A stretch of 64,000 nt of DNA from the NCBI GenBank assembly GCA_003583745.1, contig QXPY01000001.1, positions 248,001-312,000 of the forward strand. The letters run 5' to 3'. The stretch is from Rhodocyclales bacterium GT-UBC. GTDB taxonomy: Bacteria > Pseudomonadota > Gammaproteobacteria > Burkholderiales > Rhodocyclaceae. The notes beneath the pieces are model-generated. The model was not told where the DNA came from. It ran no database searches and worked only from the letters and a program-made list of their open reading frames with translations. The position numbers and the translations under genes were made by a program. This document shows, in pieces, positions 1-7,391 of the stretch (position 1 is its first letter; every line of letters begins with the position of its first letter).

Positions 1-917
1 GCGGCCGAGAAGAAGGCGACCGGGATGGCGGCCGGCAGGTACCAGTCGATCGCCTCCGGCAGGTAGGCGCGGAACAGCGTCTGCATGCCGTAGGTGGCGT
101 AGGCACCGACCATCAGCAGTTCGCCGTGGGCCATGTTGATGATGCCCATGACACCGTAGGTAATGGCCAGGCCGAGTGCGCCGAGCAGCAGGATGCTGCC
201 GAGCGACAGGCCGGAGAAGGCGCGGCCGATGTTTTCGGCGATGGCCAGCCGGCTGTCGATCGCCTTGACCGCCGCGATGGCTTCGTAGCGCACCTTGTCA
301 TCGGGCTCGCCGGCCTTTTCGGTGAGCGGCAGCAGCACGCTCTTGATCGTTGGCGACGACGTCGCTGCCAGGGCCTTGACGGCGGCCAGACGGGCAGCCG
401 GATCGGTGTTGGCCAGGTTGGCCTGGGCGTGGGCGAGGGTGAGCAGCGCCTTGATCTGGGCATCGGTCTCCTTGTCGAGAGCGCGAGCCAGCAGCGGGGC
501 CATTTCCGGCGTTACCTGGCTCTGCAGTTTCTGGGCAGAGGCCAGGCGGACGGTGGCGTCGGCATCGAACAGCTTGAGCGCCGCCAGCGCACTGGCCAGT
601 TCGCCGCGAATCCGGTTATTGACGGTGGGCGACTCCGGGTTGGCCGGCATCTTGATCGGCGCGCCGCTGGCCGCATCGAAGGCCTTGTCGCCATCGATGA
701 TCACCGCCTTGTCGCCGGCCAGGAACAGGCTGTCCTCGGCCATGGCCTTGAGAACGCGCACGGCGTCCGGGTCGGCGGTCTGGGTCAGTTGGCGGATGGC
801 AGCGACCTTGTCGCTGGAATCCTCGGCCGTCAGCTGACGTACCTGGGCTGCATCCAGCGCCGCCCGGGCGGGCAGCGTCGAAACGCAGAGCAATAGAATG
901 AGTAAATATTTTGTCAT
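1..917 (-). CDS. urtB: Urea ABC transporter permease UrtB (C-terminus beyond window)
   Basis: Inner-membrane permease of the UrtABCDE urea importer, a branched-chain amino acid permease relative. The reading frame is open to the left edge (305 codons seen). It starts with a signal-like segment, MTKYLLILLLCVSTLPARA, followed by a long helical periplasmic region (about residues 20-225) that is typical of proteobacterial UrtB. The first membrane segments contain SLGSILLLGALGLAITYGVM and the conserved NMAHGELLMVGAY stretch (about residues 250-280) of the LivH/UrtB family. The ATG at 917 gives the signal-like start. The binding-protein gene urtA is not directly upstream, because a divergent dehydrogenase gene begins at 1127. 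The rest of the operon presumably continues to the left. Confidence 0.9.
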   Translation of the reverse strand, partial: MTKYLLILLLCVSTLPARAALDAAQVRQLTAEDSSDKVAAIRQLTQTADPDAVRVLKAMAEDSLFLAGDKAVIIDGDKAFDAASGAPIKMPANPESPTVNNRIRGELASALAALKLFDADATVRLASAQKLQSQVTPEMAPLLARALDKETDAQIKALLTLAHAQANLANTDPAARLAAVKALAATSSPTIKSVLLPLTEKAGEPDDKVRYEAIAAVKAIDSRLAIAENIGRAFSGLSLGSILLLGALGLAITYGVMGIINMAHGELLMVGAYATYGMQTLFRAYLPEAIDWYLPAAIPVAFFSA

Positions 918-1126
918 GGAGGGTCCGTCCGCAATTGGTGCAGTGCAGCGACAGGTTACGGGGCCGGGCTGCGATCAGAAATACGATGAATTGCGTAGTG
1001 GTCGGTCGCCGCCATTCCCGCGCTGCCAGTACGGAAGGGCTTTCCCTGAGTTCCAAAGGGCGCAGCCAGCCGTTATATTGTTCGGCCCGTCGCCCGATTC
1101 GGCGAACGCCCCGAGGAGTCCGCGCC

Positions 1127-2284
1127 ATGTCCCATTTGTTCGAATTCAGCTACCACAACCCGACCCAGATTCATTTCGGACCGAACAGTTTTGCCAAACT
1201 GGGCGAGCTGATTCCGGCCGGGGCCAAAGTCTTGCTGCTCTACGGTGGCGGTTCGATCAAGCGCAACGGGGTTTACGATCAGGTGACGCAGGCGCTGGCC
1301 GGTTTCGCATGGGTCGAGTTTTCTGGCGTCGAGGCCAATCCGACGCTGGAAACGCTGAATCGCGCCGTGGCTGTCGTGCGCGAGCAGAAGCTCGACTTCA
1401 TCCTGGCGGTGGGCGGCGGTTCGGTCTGCGATGGCGCCAAGTTCATTGCTGCCGCAACGCTATACGACGGCGACGGCTGGGATATTGTCAGCGGCAGCCA
1501 TCTCGTGCAGGCGGCCTTGCCGGTCGGTGTCGTGCTGACCCTGGCGGCAACCGGCTCCGAATCGAATGCCGGAGCCGTCGTGACGCGCGCCGCGACGCAA
1601 CAGAAGAAGGTCTTTTTCGCCGAGCCGACCCGGCCGCGTTTCGCCATTCTCAATCCCGAGGTGCTGGCCAGCCTGCCGGACAGGCAACTGGAAAACGGCC
1701 TGGTCGATGCCTTCGTGCATGCCTGCGAGCAATACCTGACCTATCCGGTCGGGGCGCTGGTCCAGGACGGCTATGCCGAGGCCGTGCTGCGGGCGCTCAA
1801 AACGCTGGCCGAAACTTTTGACCAGCGGCGTTCGAGCGAATGGCTGCAGAACCTGATGTGGTCAGCCAACCAGGCACTGTGCGGCATTTTCGCCGTCGGC
1901 GTCCCACTCGACTGGGCGACGCACCGGATGGCCGTCGAACTGACCGCGCTGTACGGCATCGACCACGGCCGTACGCTGTCCATCCTGCAGCCGGCGCTGC
2001 TGCGTGAAACCATCGAAGCCAAGCGGGCCAAGCTGGAGCAGATGGGCCGGCAGGTGTTCGGCTTGGCCGAGCCGAGCGCCGAAGCCTGCATTGAGGCAAT
2101 CGAAGCGCTTTACCGCAGCGTCAATATGCCCTTGCATCTGCGCGACACCGGGGTTGCCGATACCCAGGCCGCCAGTCGCGTCATGCAGGCCCTGCGCGAC
2201 CACGGTAATGCTGCGCTGGGTGGACACGCCGGGCTGGACGAGGCGAAGACCGAGCGCATCATCACCGCTGCTTGCGCGTTGTAA
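1127..2284 (+). CDS. yqhD: Iron-containing alcohol/aldehyde dehydrogenase, YqhD/BdhA type
   Basis: Cytosolic NAD(P)H-dependent reductase of short and toxic aldehydes (385 aa, the normal YqhD length). Seen: the nucleotide-binding GGGSIKRNGVYDQ region near residue 40, GGGSVCDGAKFIA near 95, and metal ligands in the YqhD pattern, namely Asp and His in NGLVDAFVHACEQY and two His 14 residues apart in THRMAVELTALYGIDHGR. The ATG at 1127 is chosen because GAGGAG lies 9-14 bases before it and the protein then begins like YqhD. Longer upstream frames have no family similarity. It stands alone, divergent from urtB and convergent with moaA. The physiological substrate cannot be told from sequence. Confidence 0.93.
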   Translation: MSHLFEFSYHNPTQIHFGPNSFAKLGELIPAGAKVLLLYGGGSIKRNGVYDQVTQALAGFAWVEFSGVEANPTLETLNRAVAVVREQKLDFILAVGGGSVCDGAKFIAAATLYDGDGWDIVSGSHLVQAALPVGVVLTLAATGSESNAGAVVTRAATQQKKVFFAEPTRPRFAILNPEVLASLPDRQLENGLVDAFVHACEQYLTYPVGALVQDGYAEAVLRALKTLAETFDQRRSSEWLQNLMWSANQALCGIFAVGVPLDWATHRMAVELTALYGIDHGRTLSILQPALLRETIEAKRAKLEQMGRQVFGLAEPSAEACIEAIEALYRSVNMPLHLRDTGVADTQAASRVMQALRDHGNAALGGHAGLDEAKTERIITAACAL

Positions 2285-2298
2285 ATTGAGTTTCCCCG

Positions 2299-2319
2299 CC
2301 ACCCCGGCGAGCGGGGTGG
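2299..2319. terminator. Possible hairpin between convergent genes
   Basis: CCACCCCG and CGGGGTGG form an 8-bp stem around a 5-base loop in the 50-base gap between the stop codons of the YqhD-like gene and moaA. No T-run follows on either strand, so intrinsic termination is doubtful. Confidence 0.35.
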
Positions 2320-2334
2320 TGCGTTGAGCCCGGC

Positions 2335-3408
2335 TTAGCCGCCGGTCATCGACATGAAGCGGACGACCTGCGGACTGTCCATTTGCTGGCTGAAGTCGTG
2401 GCCGTAAGGCTTGATGCCCATGCTGTCGATGATGGCCTGGCGCAAGGCCTGCTCGTCGCGTTCGGCGCGGAGAATGGGGAGCAGGTTGAGCGCGTCGTTC
2501 TGGCCCAGGCAAGGGTAGAGCTCGCCTTTGGCGGTGATGCGCACCCGGTTGCAGCTGTCGCAGAAATTGTGGCTGTGTGGCGAAATGAAGCCGATGCGCG
2601 AGACCGAGCCCGGGATGCGCCAGTAGCGGGCGGGACCGCCCGAGTTTTCGGTGGAGGGAATCAGTTCGAAGCGTTCGCCCAGCTTGTCGCGGGTTTCCTC
2701 GGAAGAAATATAGGTGCCGGTGCGGCCGTGGATTTCGCCAAGCGGCATTTCTTCGATGAAGGAAATGTCGAGTTGGCGATCGACGGCGAACTGCACCAGG
2801 TCGAGAAACTCGTCGTCGTTGATGCCGCGCATCATGACGGCATTCAGTTTTGTACGCTCGAAACCGGCGGCCTGGGCGGCTTCGATGCCGGCAAAGACCT
2901 TGTTGATGTCGCCGATCCGGGTGATTGCCTTGAAGCGATCCGGGCGCAAAGTATCCAGGCTGATGTTGAGGCGCCGTACGCCGGCCTGCTTGAGCGGCCT
3001 GGCGAAGCGTTCGAGCTGTGAACCATTGGTGGTCAGCACCAGATTGTCGAGGCCGGGCAAGGCACCGAGGCGTTCGATCAGCCACATCGCTTCCTTGCGC
3101 ACCAGTGGTTCGCCGCCGGTGATGCGCAGCTTGTTGACGCCCAGCCCGACGAAGGCCTGGGCGACGCGCAGGCATTCCTCCAGGCTCATCACTTCGTGGC
3201 GTGGCAGGAAAGTCATTTCCTCGGCCATGCAGTAGGTGCAGCGAAAATCGCAGCGGTCGGTGATGGACAGGCGGACGTAGGTGACCTGGCGTCCGAATTT
3301 GTCGATCAGGGTGCCGGGGGCGTAAGTCTTGGTCGCGTTGATCTGCCGGGGATCAGGCGTGGCGAGGCTGTCAGAGGGAGATTCGGGCCTGAGTGTTTCG
3401 TTGTGCAT
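2335..3408 (-). CDS. moaA: GTP 3',8-cyclase MoaA
   Basis: Radical-SAM enzyme of the first step of molybdenum cofactor synthesis, converting GTP to 3',8-cyclo-GTP with MoaC downstream. Seen: the SAM-cluster motif CDFRCTYC, the GGEPLVRKE motif, the C-terminal second cluster CDSCNRVRITAKGELYPC, and the terminal Gly-Gly tail (MTGG) needed for activity. The ATG at 3408 gives 357 aa; an upstream in-frame start at 3501 would overlap the divergent sodC leader and adds no family sequence. No other moa gene is adjacent. Mo cofactor fits a nitrate- or perchlorate-respiring lifestyle, but that is only an inference. Confidence 0.95.
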   Translation of the reverse strand: MHNETLRPESPSDSLATPDPRQINATKTYAPGTLIDKFGRQVTYVRLSITDRCDFRCTYCMAEEMTFLPRHEVMSLEECLRVAQAFVGLGVNKLRITGGEPLVRKEAMWLIERLGALPGLDNLVLTTNGSQLERFARPLKQAGVRRLNISLDTLRPDRFKAITRIGDINKVFAGIEAAQAAGFERTKLNAVMMRGINDDEFLDLVQFAVDRQLDISFIEEMPLGEIHGRTGTYISSEETRDKLGERFELIPSTENSGGPARYWRIPGSVSRIGFISPHSHNFCDSCNRVRITAKGELYPCLGQNDALNLLPILRAERDEQALRQAIIDSMGIKPYGHDFSQQMDSPQVVRFMSMTGG

Positions 3409-3461
3409 GGCGTGAAGACTTGGGCGTGCGGCAATGATCGTAAAATCGCTGGGTGCTGGAT

Positions 3462-3476
3462 TATCGAGATTCGATA
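3462..3476. promoter_or_regulatory. Inverted repeat between moaA and sodC
   Basis: TATCGA-gat-TCGATA is a perfect 6-bp inverted repeat with a 3-base spacer, in the 95-base divergent gap, 28 bases before the sodC ATG. It could be an operator. No regulator is known for it. Confidence 0.3.
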
Positions 3477-3503
3477 GTCGACAAACAAGTGGAGAGATCA
3501 AAA

Positions 3504-4022
3504 ATGCAAAAGTTCATTCTGACCCTTTTCGTTGTCGCGATCGCCGGCTGTGCAGGTGGTGTGGTCGGCAATGGCGTGGAACGGGTCGAACTGGCGTTGA
3601 TGCCGACAACCGGGAGCAAGGTAACGGGCCGGGTCACCTTTGCCAGGACGGGCGAGAAACTGCGCGTGGTAGCCGAGGTCAGTGGGCTGACTCCGGGACT
3701 GCACGGCTTTCACATTCACGAGTTCGGTGATTGCAGCGCATCGGATGGCGGTAGCGCCGGAGGCCATTTCAATCCTGCCGGTGCGCGCCATGGCAGCCCT
3801 GACAATGCGATGCATCACGCCGGGGATATGCCGCAACTGGTGGCCGATGCGAGTGGTGTGGCACGCCTGACCGCTTACCTGGACGGGGTTTCATTGGCGG
3901 ATGAGGCGCAGGGAATTCGCGGGCGTAGCGTCGTGGTTCATGCACAAGCCGATGACTTCAAGAGTCAACCGGCCGGTAACGCTGGAGCAAGGCTGGCTTG
4001 CGGTGTCATTCCCATGCGCTGA
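3504..4022 (+). CDS. sodC: Lipoprotein Cu/Zn superoxide dismutase
   Basis: Periplasmic dismutase of superoxide (172 aa). The N-terminus MQKFILTLFVVAIAGC is a lipoprotein signal with lipobox IAGC, so the enzyme is probably membrane-anchored. Copper and zinc ligands are visible: HGFHIHEFGDC, then GGHFNPAGARHG, MHHAGDMP, and SVVVHAQADD. The Cys pair (DCSA near the start and RLACGVI near the end) and the active-site Arg in NAGARLACGV are present. The ATG at 3504 is preceded by GGAGAG. It is the only oxidative-stress gene nearby. Confidence 0.93.
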   Translation: MQKFILTLFVVAIAGCAGGVVGNGVERVELALMPTTGSKVTGRVTFARTGEKLRVVAEVSGLTPGLHGFHIHEFGDCSASDGGSAGGHFNPAGARHGSPDNAMHHAGDMPQLVADASGVARLTAYLDGVSLADEAQGIRGRSVVVHAQADDFKSQPAGNAGARLACGVIPMR

Positions 4023-4186
4023 GAAGGCGGGGGCGGTTGTCTGGAAGATGATGGCGAGGGCTTGGTAAAACCGTGCTGCGCGGTAGAATGCGCCGTTATT
4101 CTCATTCACAAACACGTACCGTCGGACGGGGTCCGGTGGTCAGGAGAGCGCGATGTACGGCGATGCAGCAAAAGGCAGGGCAGAAA

Positions 4187-4215
4187 TGAAAACGGCCCGC
4201 ATTGCTGCGGGCCGT
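4187..4215 (-). terminator. Intrinsic terminator of tRNA-Asn
   Basis: A perfect 10-bp stem (ACGGCCCGCA / TGCGGGCCGT) with a 4-base loop is followed on the minus strand by TTTTC. It begins 11 bases after the tRNA 3' end. Confidence 0.8.
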
Positions 4216-4226
4216 GAATTCTGCTC

Positions 4227-4302
4227 TGGCTCCCCGACCTGGGCTCGAACCAGGGACCTACGGATTAACAGTCCGGCGCTCTACCGACTGAGCTATCGAG
4301 GA
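4227..4302 (-). tRNA. tRNA-Asn (GTT)
   Basis: A 76-base cloverleaf on the minus strand. The acceptor TCCTCGA pairs with TCGGGGA, with discriminator G and an encoded CCA. The D-arm contains AGCTCAGTCGGTAGAGC, the anticodon loop is CTGTTAA (anticodon GTT), and the T-arm has GGTTCGAACC. Single gene with its own promoter and terminator. Confidence 0.97.
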
Positions 4303-4314
4303 ACAGAGGCGCGC

Positions 4315-4343
4315 ATTTTAGGTTTGCGTGTTTGGGCTGTCAA
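4315..4343 (-). promoter_or_regulatory. Sigma-70 promoter of tRNA-Asn
   Basis: On the minus strand TTGACA (4343-4338), 17 bases, then TAAAAT (4320-4315), followed by a GC-rich discriminator GCGCGCC. The GC-rich start region is typical of stringently controlled stable-RNA promoters. Confidence 0.8.
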
Positions 4344-4370
4344 GATTTTTGCTGTAATTCAATAAGAAAA

Positions 4371-6059
4371 ATGGCGATGGATGCAAAGCTGATTTACGCT
4401 AAGACCCCGATCGGGGATGAAGCCGTACGGCAAAGTACGCGGGTGGTTCAGCGGAACTTGCGCATGGTTCTGGTGCAGGTGGACGGCAAATTGAGCGTCG
4501 AAGAACTGTCGACCAAGATTGGCGATCCGCGTTTGGTGGAGAATGCGCTGCGTGAATTGGAAGAAGGCGGATTCATTGCTCCGGTGCAGGGTGGGGGGGC
4601 CGAACGCCCGATTAAGAAGCGGAAAGAGAGCTCTGAGCGGGTTTCGGCTCTATCCCAGTTCTCGACGTTCGGCCCTCGCTCGACCTTGCCCGAAGCAATT
4701 TCGCCCGATAGTGCGGCGAGCAATTTTTCGACTTTTGGCAAGCCGATCCTGCCTGCTTCGGGGCGGCATAGTCAGTTGCAGCCGGAACCAGTGCCGAAGC
4801 GGGCAAAAGTTTCTGAAGAGACAGAAGCGCCAGTGACGCGAAAGCGTCGCGGTTCGCCATTGCGTTGGGCCTTGTTGGCAGCGGTTGGCGTGCTGGTTGC
4901 TTGTGTTGCCTTGCTATTGCTTTATCCCTACAAAGGATTGAAGCCCGGGATCGAGTTGGCGGCATCGCGTCTATTGAATACGCCCGTTCGTATTGCCGAA
5001 GTCAGTGTCGCTTTTCTGCCCAAGCCGGCGCTATTGCTCTCGAATGTCAGCATTGGCGAGGGGAGCGATGCCAGTATCGAACAGTTGCGCATACTTTCGC
5101 CGCTTTCGTTGTTGGGGTCGGGGCCTCGCGTTTTGCCGAAGATCGAGGCGAGCGGTGTTGTCATGCCGGCCGACCGCTTGCTCGCCATGCCCTTGTTCCA
5201 GGTCAAGCCAGCCACACAGGCAACGCATCTCGCGTTGCGCCATGTTTCCGTCGAGCACATGGCAGTCACGGCGCGCGACGTCGCTTTGCGCGACTTGTCG
5301 GGTGAAATCGAATTCAGGTCGGATGGGCAAATGGAGCAAGCGACACTGTTTGCGCCCGAGCGCAGTTTGAAAATCCTCGCCAAGCCTGTCGAGCAGGGCG
5401 GAATTCACCTCGATATTGAAGGCCTCGGTTGGAAGCCGCTGGAGGGGGCAATCTCTTTCGAAGTCTTTCAGGCAAAGGGACTATTGCAAAAGGGGCGTTT
5501 GTTACTACGCGATATCGACACGACCGTACTGGGTGGTGTGTTGAAAGGAAACTGGTTGCTGGACTGGAGCAATGGTCTGGTCATGGCTGGAGATGCAACC
5601 GTGGCGCGGCTTGATTGCCGAAAAGTCAGCAAGGTATTTGCCCCGGCGTTGAAACTCGAGGGCGAGTTGGGCGGGGCGCTGAATCTGCGTTCCAGCGGCC
5701 GCGATTGGGAAGGTCTCTGGTTGAATGTCGAGGCCGTGCTCGATGCCGAGATCAGCCGGGGCTTGCTGCACGGGGTTGATCTTGGCGAAATCGTACGTCG
5801 GGGGGGGCAAGCTGTTCGTGGCGGCTCCACCAAATTCGATCATTTGAAAGCGATGGTCACGATCAATCCTCGTCAGGTGATCGGGCGCGATTTGAAAATG
5901 TCGGCTGGCATGGTTTCCGCGACCGGGCAGTTCGTTGCCGGGCGCGAGCGTCCGGTCGATGCCAGCCTGATGGTGACCATGCAGACTTCTGTTTCGACAA
6001 TGCGGACGCCAGTCCGAATTTCGGGCGAGCTTTCCGATCTGGTGGCGTCAGGCAAATAA
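4371..6059 (+). CDS. AsmA-like membrane protein with N-terminal helical domain
   Basis: 562 aa. Residues 1-80 form a charged, helix-rich domain (VRQSTRVVQRNLRMVLVQVD, then KIGDPRLVENALRELEEGGF) that resembles a winged-helix fold. A disordered linker follows, then one membrane segment near residues 165-185 (WALLAAVGVLVACVALLLL). The rest resembles the AsmA family, with KPGIELAASRLLNTPVRIAE after the membrane segment. Topology therefore suggests a cytosolic N-domain and a periplasmic AsmA-like body, a family linked to outer-membrane biogenesis and lipid traffic. The function of the N-domain is unknown. The start could also be the ATG at 4377. Frames extending further upstream run into the tRNA promoter. 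Confidence 0.75.
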   Translation: MAMDAKLIYAKTPIGDEAVRQSTRVVQRNLRMVLVQVDGKLSVEELSTKIGDPRLVENALRELEEGGFIAPVQGGGAERPIKKRKESSERVSALSQFSTFGPRSTLPEAISPDSAASNFSTFGKPILPASGRHSQLQPEPVPKRAKVSEETEAPVTRKRRGSPLRWALLAAVGVLVACVALLLLYPYKGLKPGIELAASRLLNTPVRIAEVSVAFLPKPALLLSNVSIGEGSDASIEQLRILSPLSLLGSGPRVLPKIEASGVVMPADRLLAMPLFQVKPATQATHLALRHVSVEHMAVTARDVALRDLSGEIEFRSDGQMEQATLFAPERSLKILAKPVEQGGIHLDIEGLGWKPLEGAISFEVFQAKGLLQKGRLLLRDIDTTVLGGVLKGNWLLDWSNGLVMAGDATVARLDCRKVSKVFAPALKLEGELGGALNLRSSGRDWEGLWLNVEAVLDAEISRGLLHGVDLGEIVRRGGQAVRGGSTKFDHLKAMVTINPRQVIGRDLKMSAGMVSATGQFVAGRERPVDASLMVTMQTSVSTMRTPVRISGELSDLVASGK

Positions 6060-6060
6060 A

Positions 6061-6088
6061 AAGGGGCGGGACCGAAGTCCCGCCCCTT
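6061..6088 (-). terminator. Intrinsic terminator, aminotransferase side
   Basis: A perfect 12-bp stem (AAGGGGCGGGAC / GTCCCGCCCCTT) with loop CGAA in the convergent gap. On the minus strand TTTATTTG follows, giving a good T-tail for the aminotransferase transcript. The plus-strand tail is not T-rich. Confidence 0.8.
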
Positions 6089-6107
6089 GATCAGGCAATT
6101 GACTCGC

Positions 6108-7316
6108 TTAGCCTTTGGTGACGGTGGCGATGGCCTTGGCCACGTAATCGACATTCTTGCTGTTCAATGCGGCCAGGCAGATACGGCCAGTCGATACGGC
6201 ATAGATGCCGAATTCTTCCTTCATGCGCTCGACCTGGGCGGCGCTCAGGCCGGTGTAGGAGAACATGCCGCGTTGTTGGACAACGAAGGAGAAGTCCTGG
6301 GCTACGCCCTGGGCCTTGATGGCATCAACCAGACCGGTGCGCATGGCACGGATGCGGTCACGCATGCCAGCCAGTTCGGTTTCCCACATCTGGCGCAGTT
6401 CCGGCGAGGAGAGCACGGCCGCAACCAGGGCGCCACCGTGGATCGGCGGGTTGGAGTAGTTGGTGCGGATGACGCGCTTGACCTGCGACAGGACGCGAGC
6501 CGACTCTTCCTTGCTGGCGGTGATGATCGACAGGGCGCCGACGCGTTCGCCATACAGTGAGAAACTCTTCGAGAAGGAGCTGGAAACGAAGAATTGCAGG
6601 CCGGAGGCGGAGAAGGCACGAACGGCCACGGCATCGGCATCGATGCCATCGGCAAAGCCCTGGTAGGCCATGTCGAGGAAGGGCACCAGGCCGCGTTCGC
6701 GGCAGACGTCGACGACTTCCTGCCATTGGGCGTCGCTCAGGTCGGCACCGGTCGGGTTGTGGCAGCAGGCGTGCAGGATGATGATCGAACCGGCTTCCAG
6801 GCCGTTCAGGCAAGCCTTCATGCCGGCGAAGTTAACGCCACGGGTGGCGGCGTCGTAGTACGGGTAATTTTCGACGACGAAGCCGGCCGACTCGAACAGG
6901 GCGCGATGGTTTTCCCAGGACGGATCGCTGATGTACACCTTGGCGTTCGGCGACAGGCGCTTGAGGTAGTCGGCACCGATCTTCAGGGCGCCAGTGCCGC
7001 CCAGTGCCTGGGCGGTAATGACTTGACCATTGGCGATCAATTCGGAGTCCTTGCCCAGCAGCAGGTTCTGCACGGCCTGGTTGTAGGCGGGCGAGCCTTC
7101 GATCGGCTGATAGCCACGCGGCAGGGCGGATTTGACGCGTGCGTCTTCGGCGGTTTTGACGGCGGCGAGCAGCGGAATCTTGCCGTTGTCGTCGAAATAG
7201 ACGCCAACGCCGAGGTTGACCTTGGTGCTACGGGTGTCGGCATTGAAGGACTCGTTCAGACCGAGAATCGGGTCACGCGGGGCCATTTCCACCGCAGCAA
7301 AGATCGAAGAGGACAT
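6108..7316 (-). CDS. tyrB: Aromatic amino acid / aspartate aminotransferase
   Basis: PLP-dependent class I aminotransferase (402 aa) acting on aromatic amino acids or aspartate with 2-oxoglutarate. Seen: LNLGVGVYFDD-like N-terminus (VNLGVGVYFDDNG), the HACCHNPTGADL motif, and the PLP lysine in SSSFSKSFSLYGERVG. The ATG at 7316 gives the family-typical start MSSSIFAAVEMAPRDPILGL; the longer frame to 7457 overlaps uvrB. Subfamily assignment to TyrB rather than AspC is uncertain. Confidence 0.9.
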   Translation of the reverse strand: MSSSIFAAVEMAPRDPILGLNESFNADTRSTKVNLGVGVYFDDNGKIPLLAAVKTAEDARVKSALPRGYQPIEGSPAYNQAVQNLLLGKDSELIANGQVITAQALGGTGALKIGADYLKRLSPNAKVYISDPSWENHRALFESAGFVVENYPYYDAATRGVNFAGMKACLNGLEAGSIIILHACCHNPTGADLSDAQWQEVVDVCRERGLVPFLDMAYQGFADGIDADAVAVRAFSASGLQFFVSSSFSKSFSLYGERVGALSIITASKEESARVLSQVKRVIRTNYSNPPIHGGALVAAVLSSPELRQMWETELAGMRDRIRAMRTGLVDAIKAQGVAQDFSFVVQQRGMFSYTGLSAAQVERMKEEFGIYAVSTGRICLAALNSKNVDYVAKAIATVTKG

Positions 7317-7391
7317 AAGGACTCCATGGAATAATAGGCACAAGATTCGCACGACAATCTTGCCGCGCGAGAGAAACCGAAGAATTTTAGC

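Noticed and set aside
126-896. 256-codon plus-strand frame opposite urtB
   Set aside because: Low-complexity Gly/Arg/Gln composition typical of antisense shadows in GC-rich DNA; urtB on the other strand has clear family motifs.
4153-4365. 70-codon frame on the plus strand between sodC and the AsmA-like gene
   Set aside because: It reads through the antisense of tRNA-Asn and gives the well-known spurious SPTWARTRDL peptide seen over tRNA genes.
7317-7391. LexA box between the aminotransferase gene and uvrB
   Set aside because: No CTGT-N8-ACAG-like sequence could be found in the 75-base gap.
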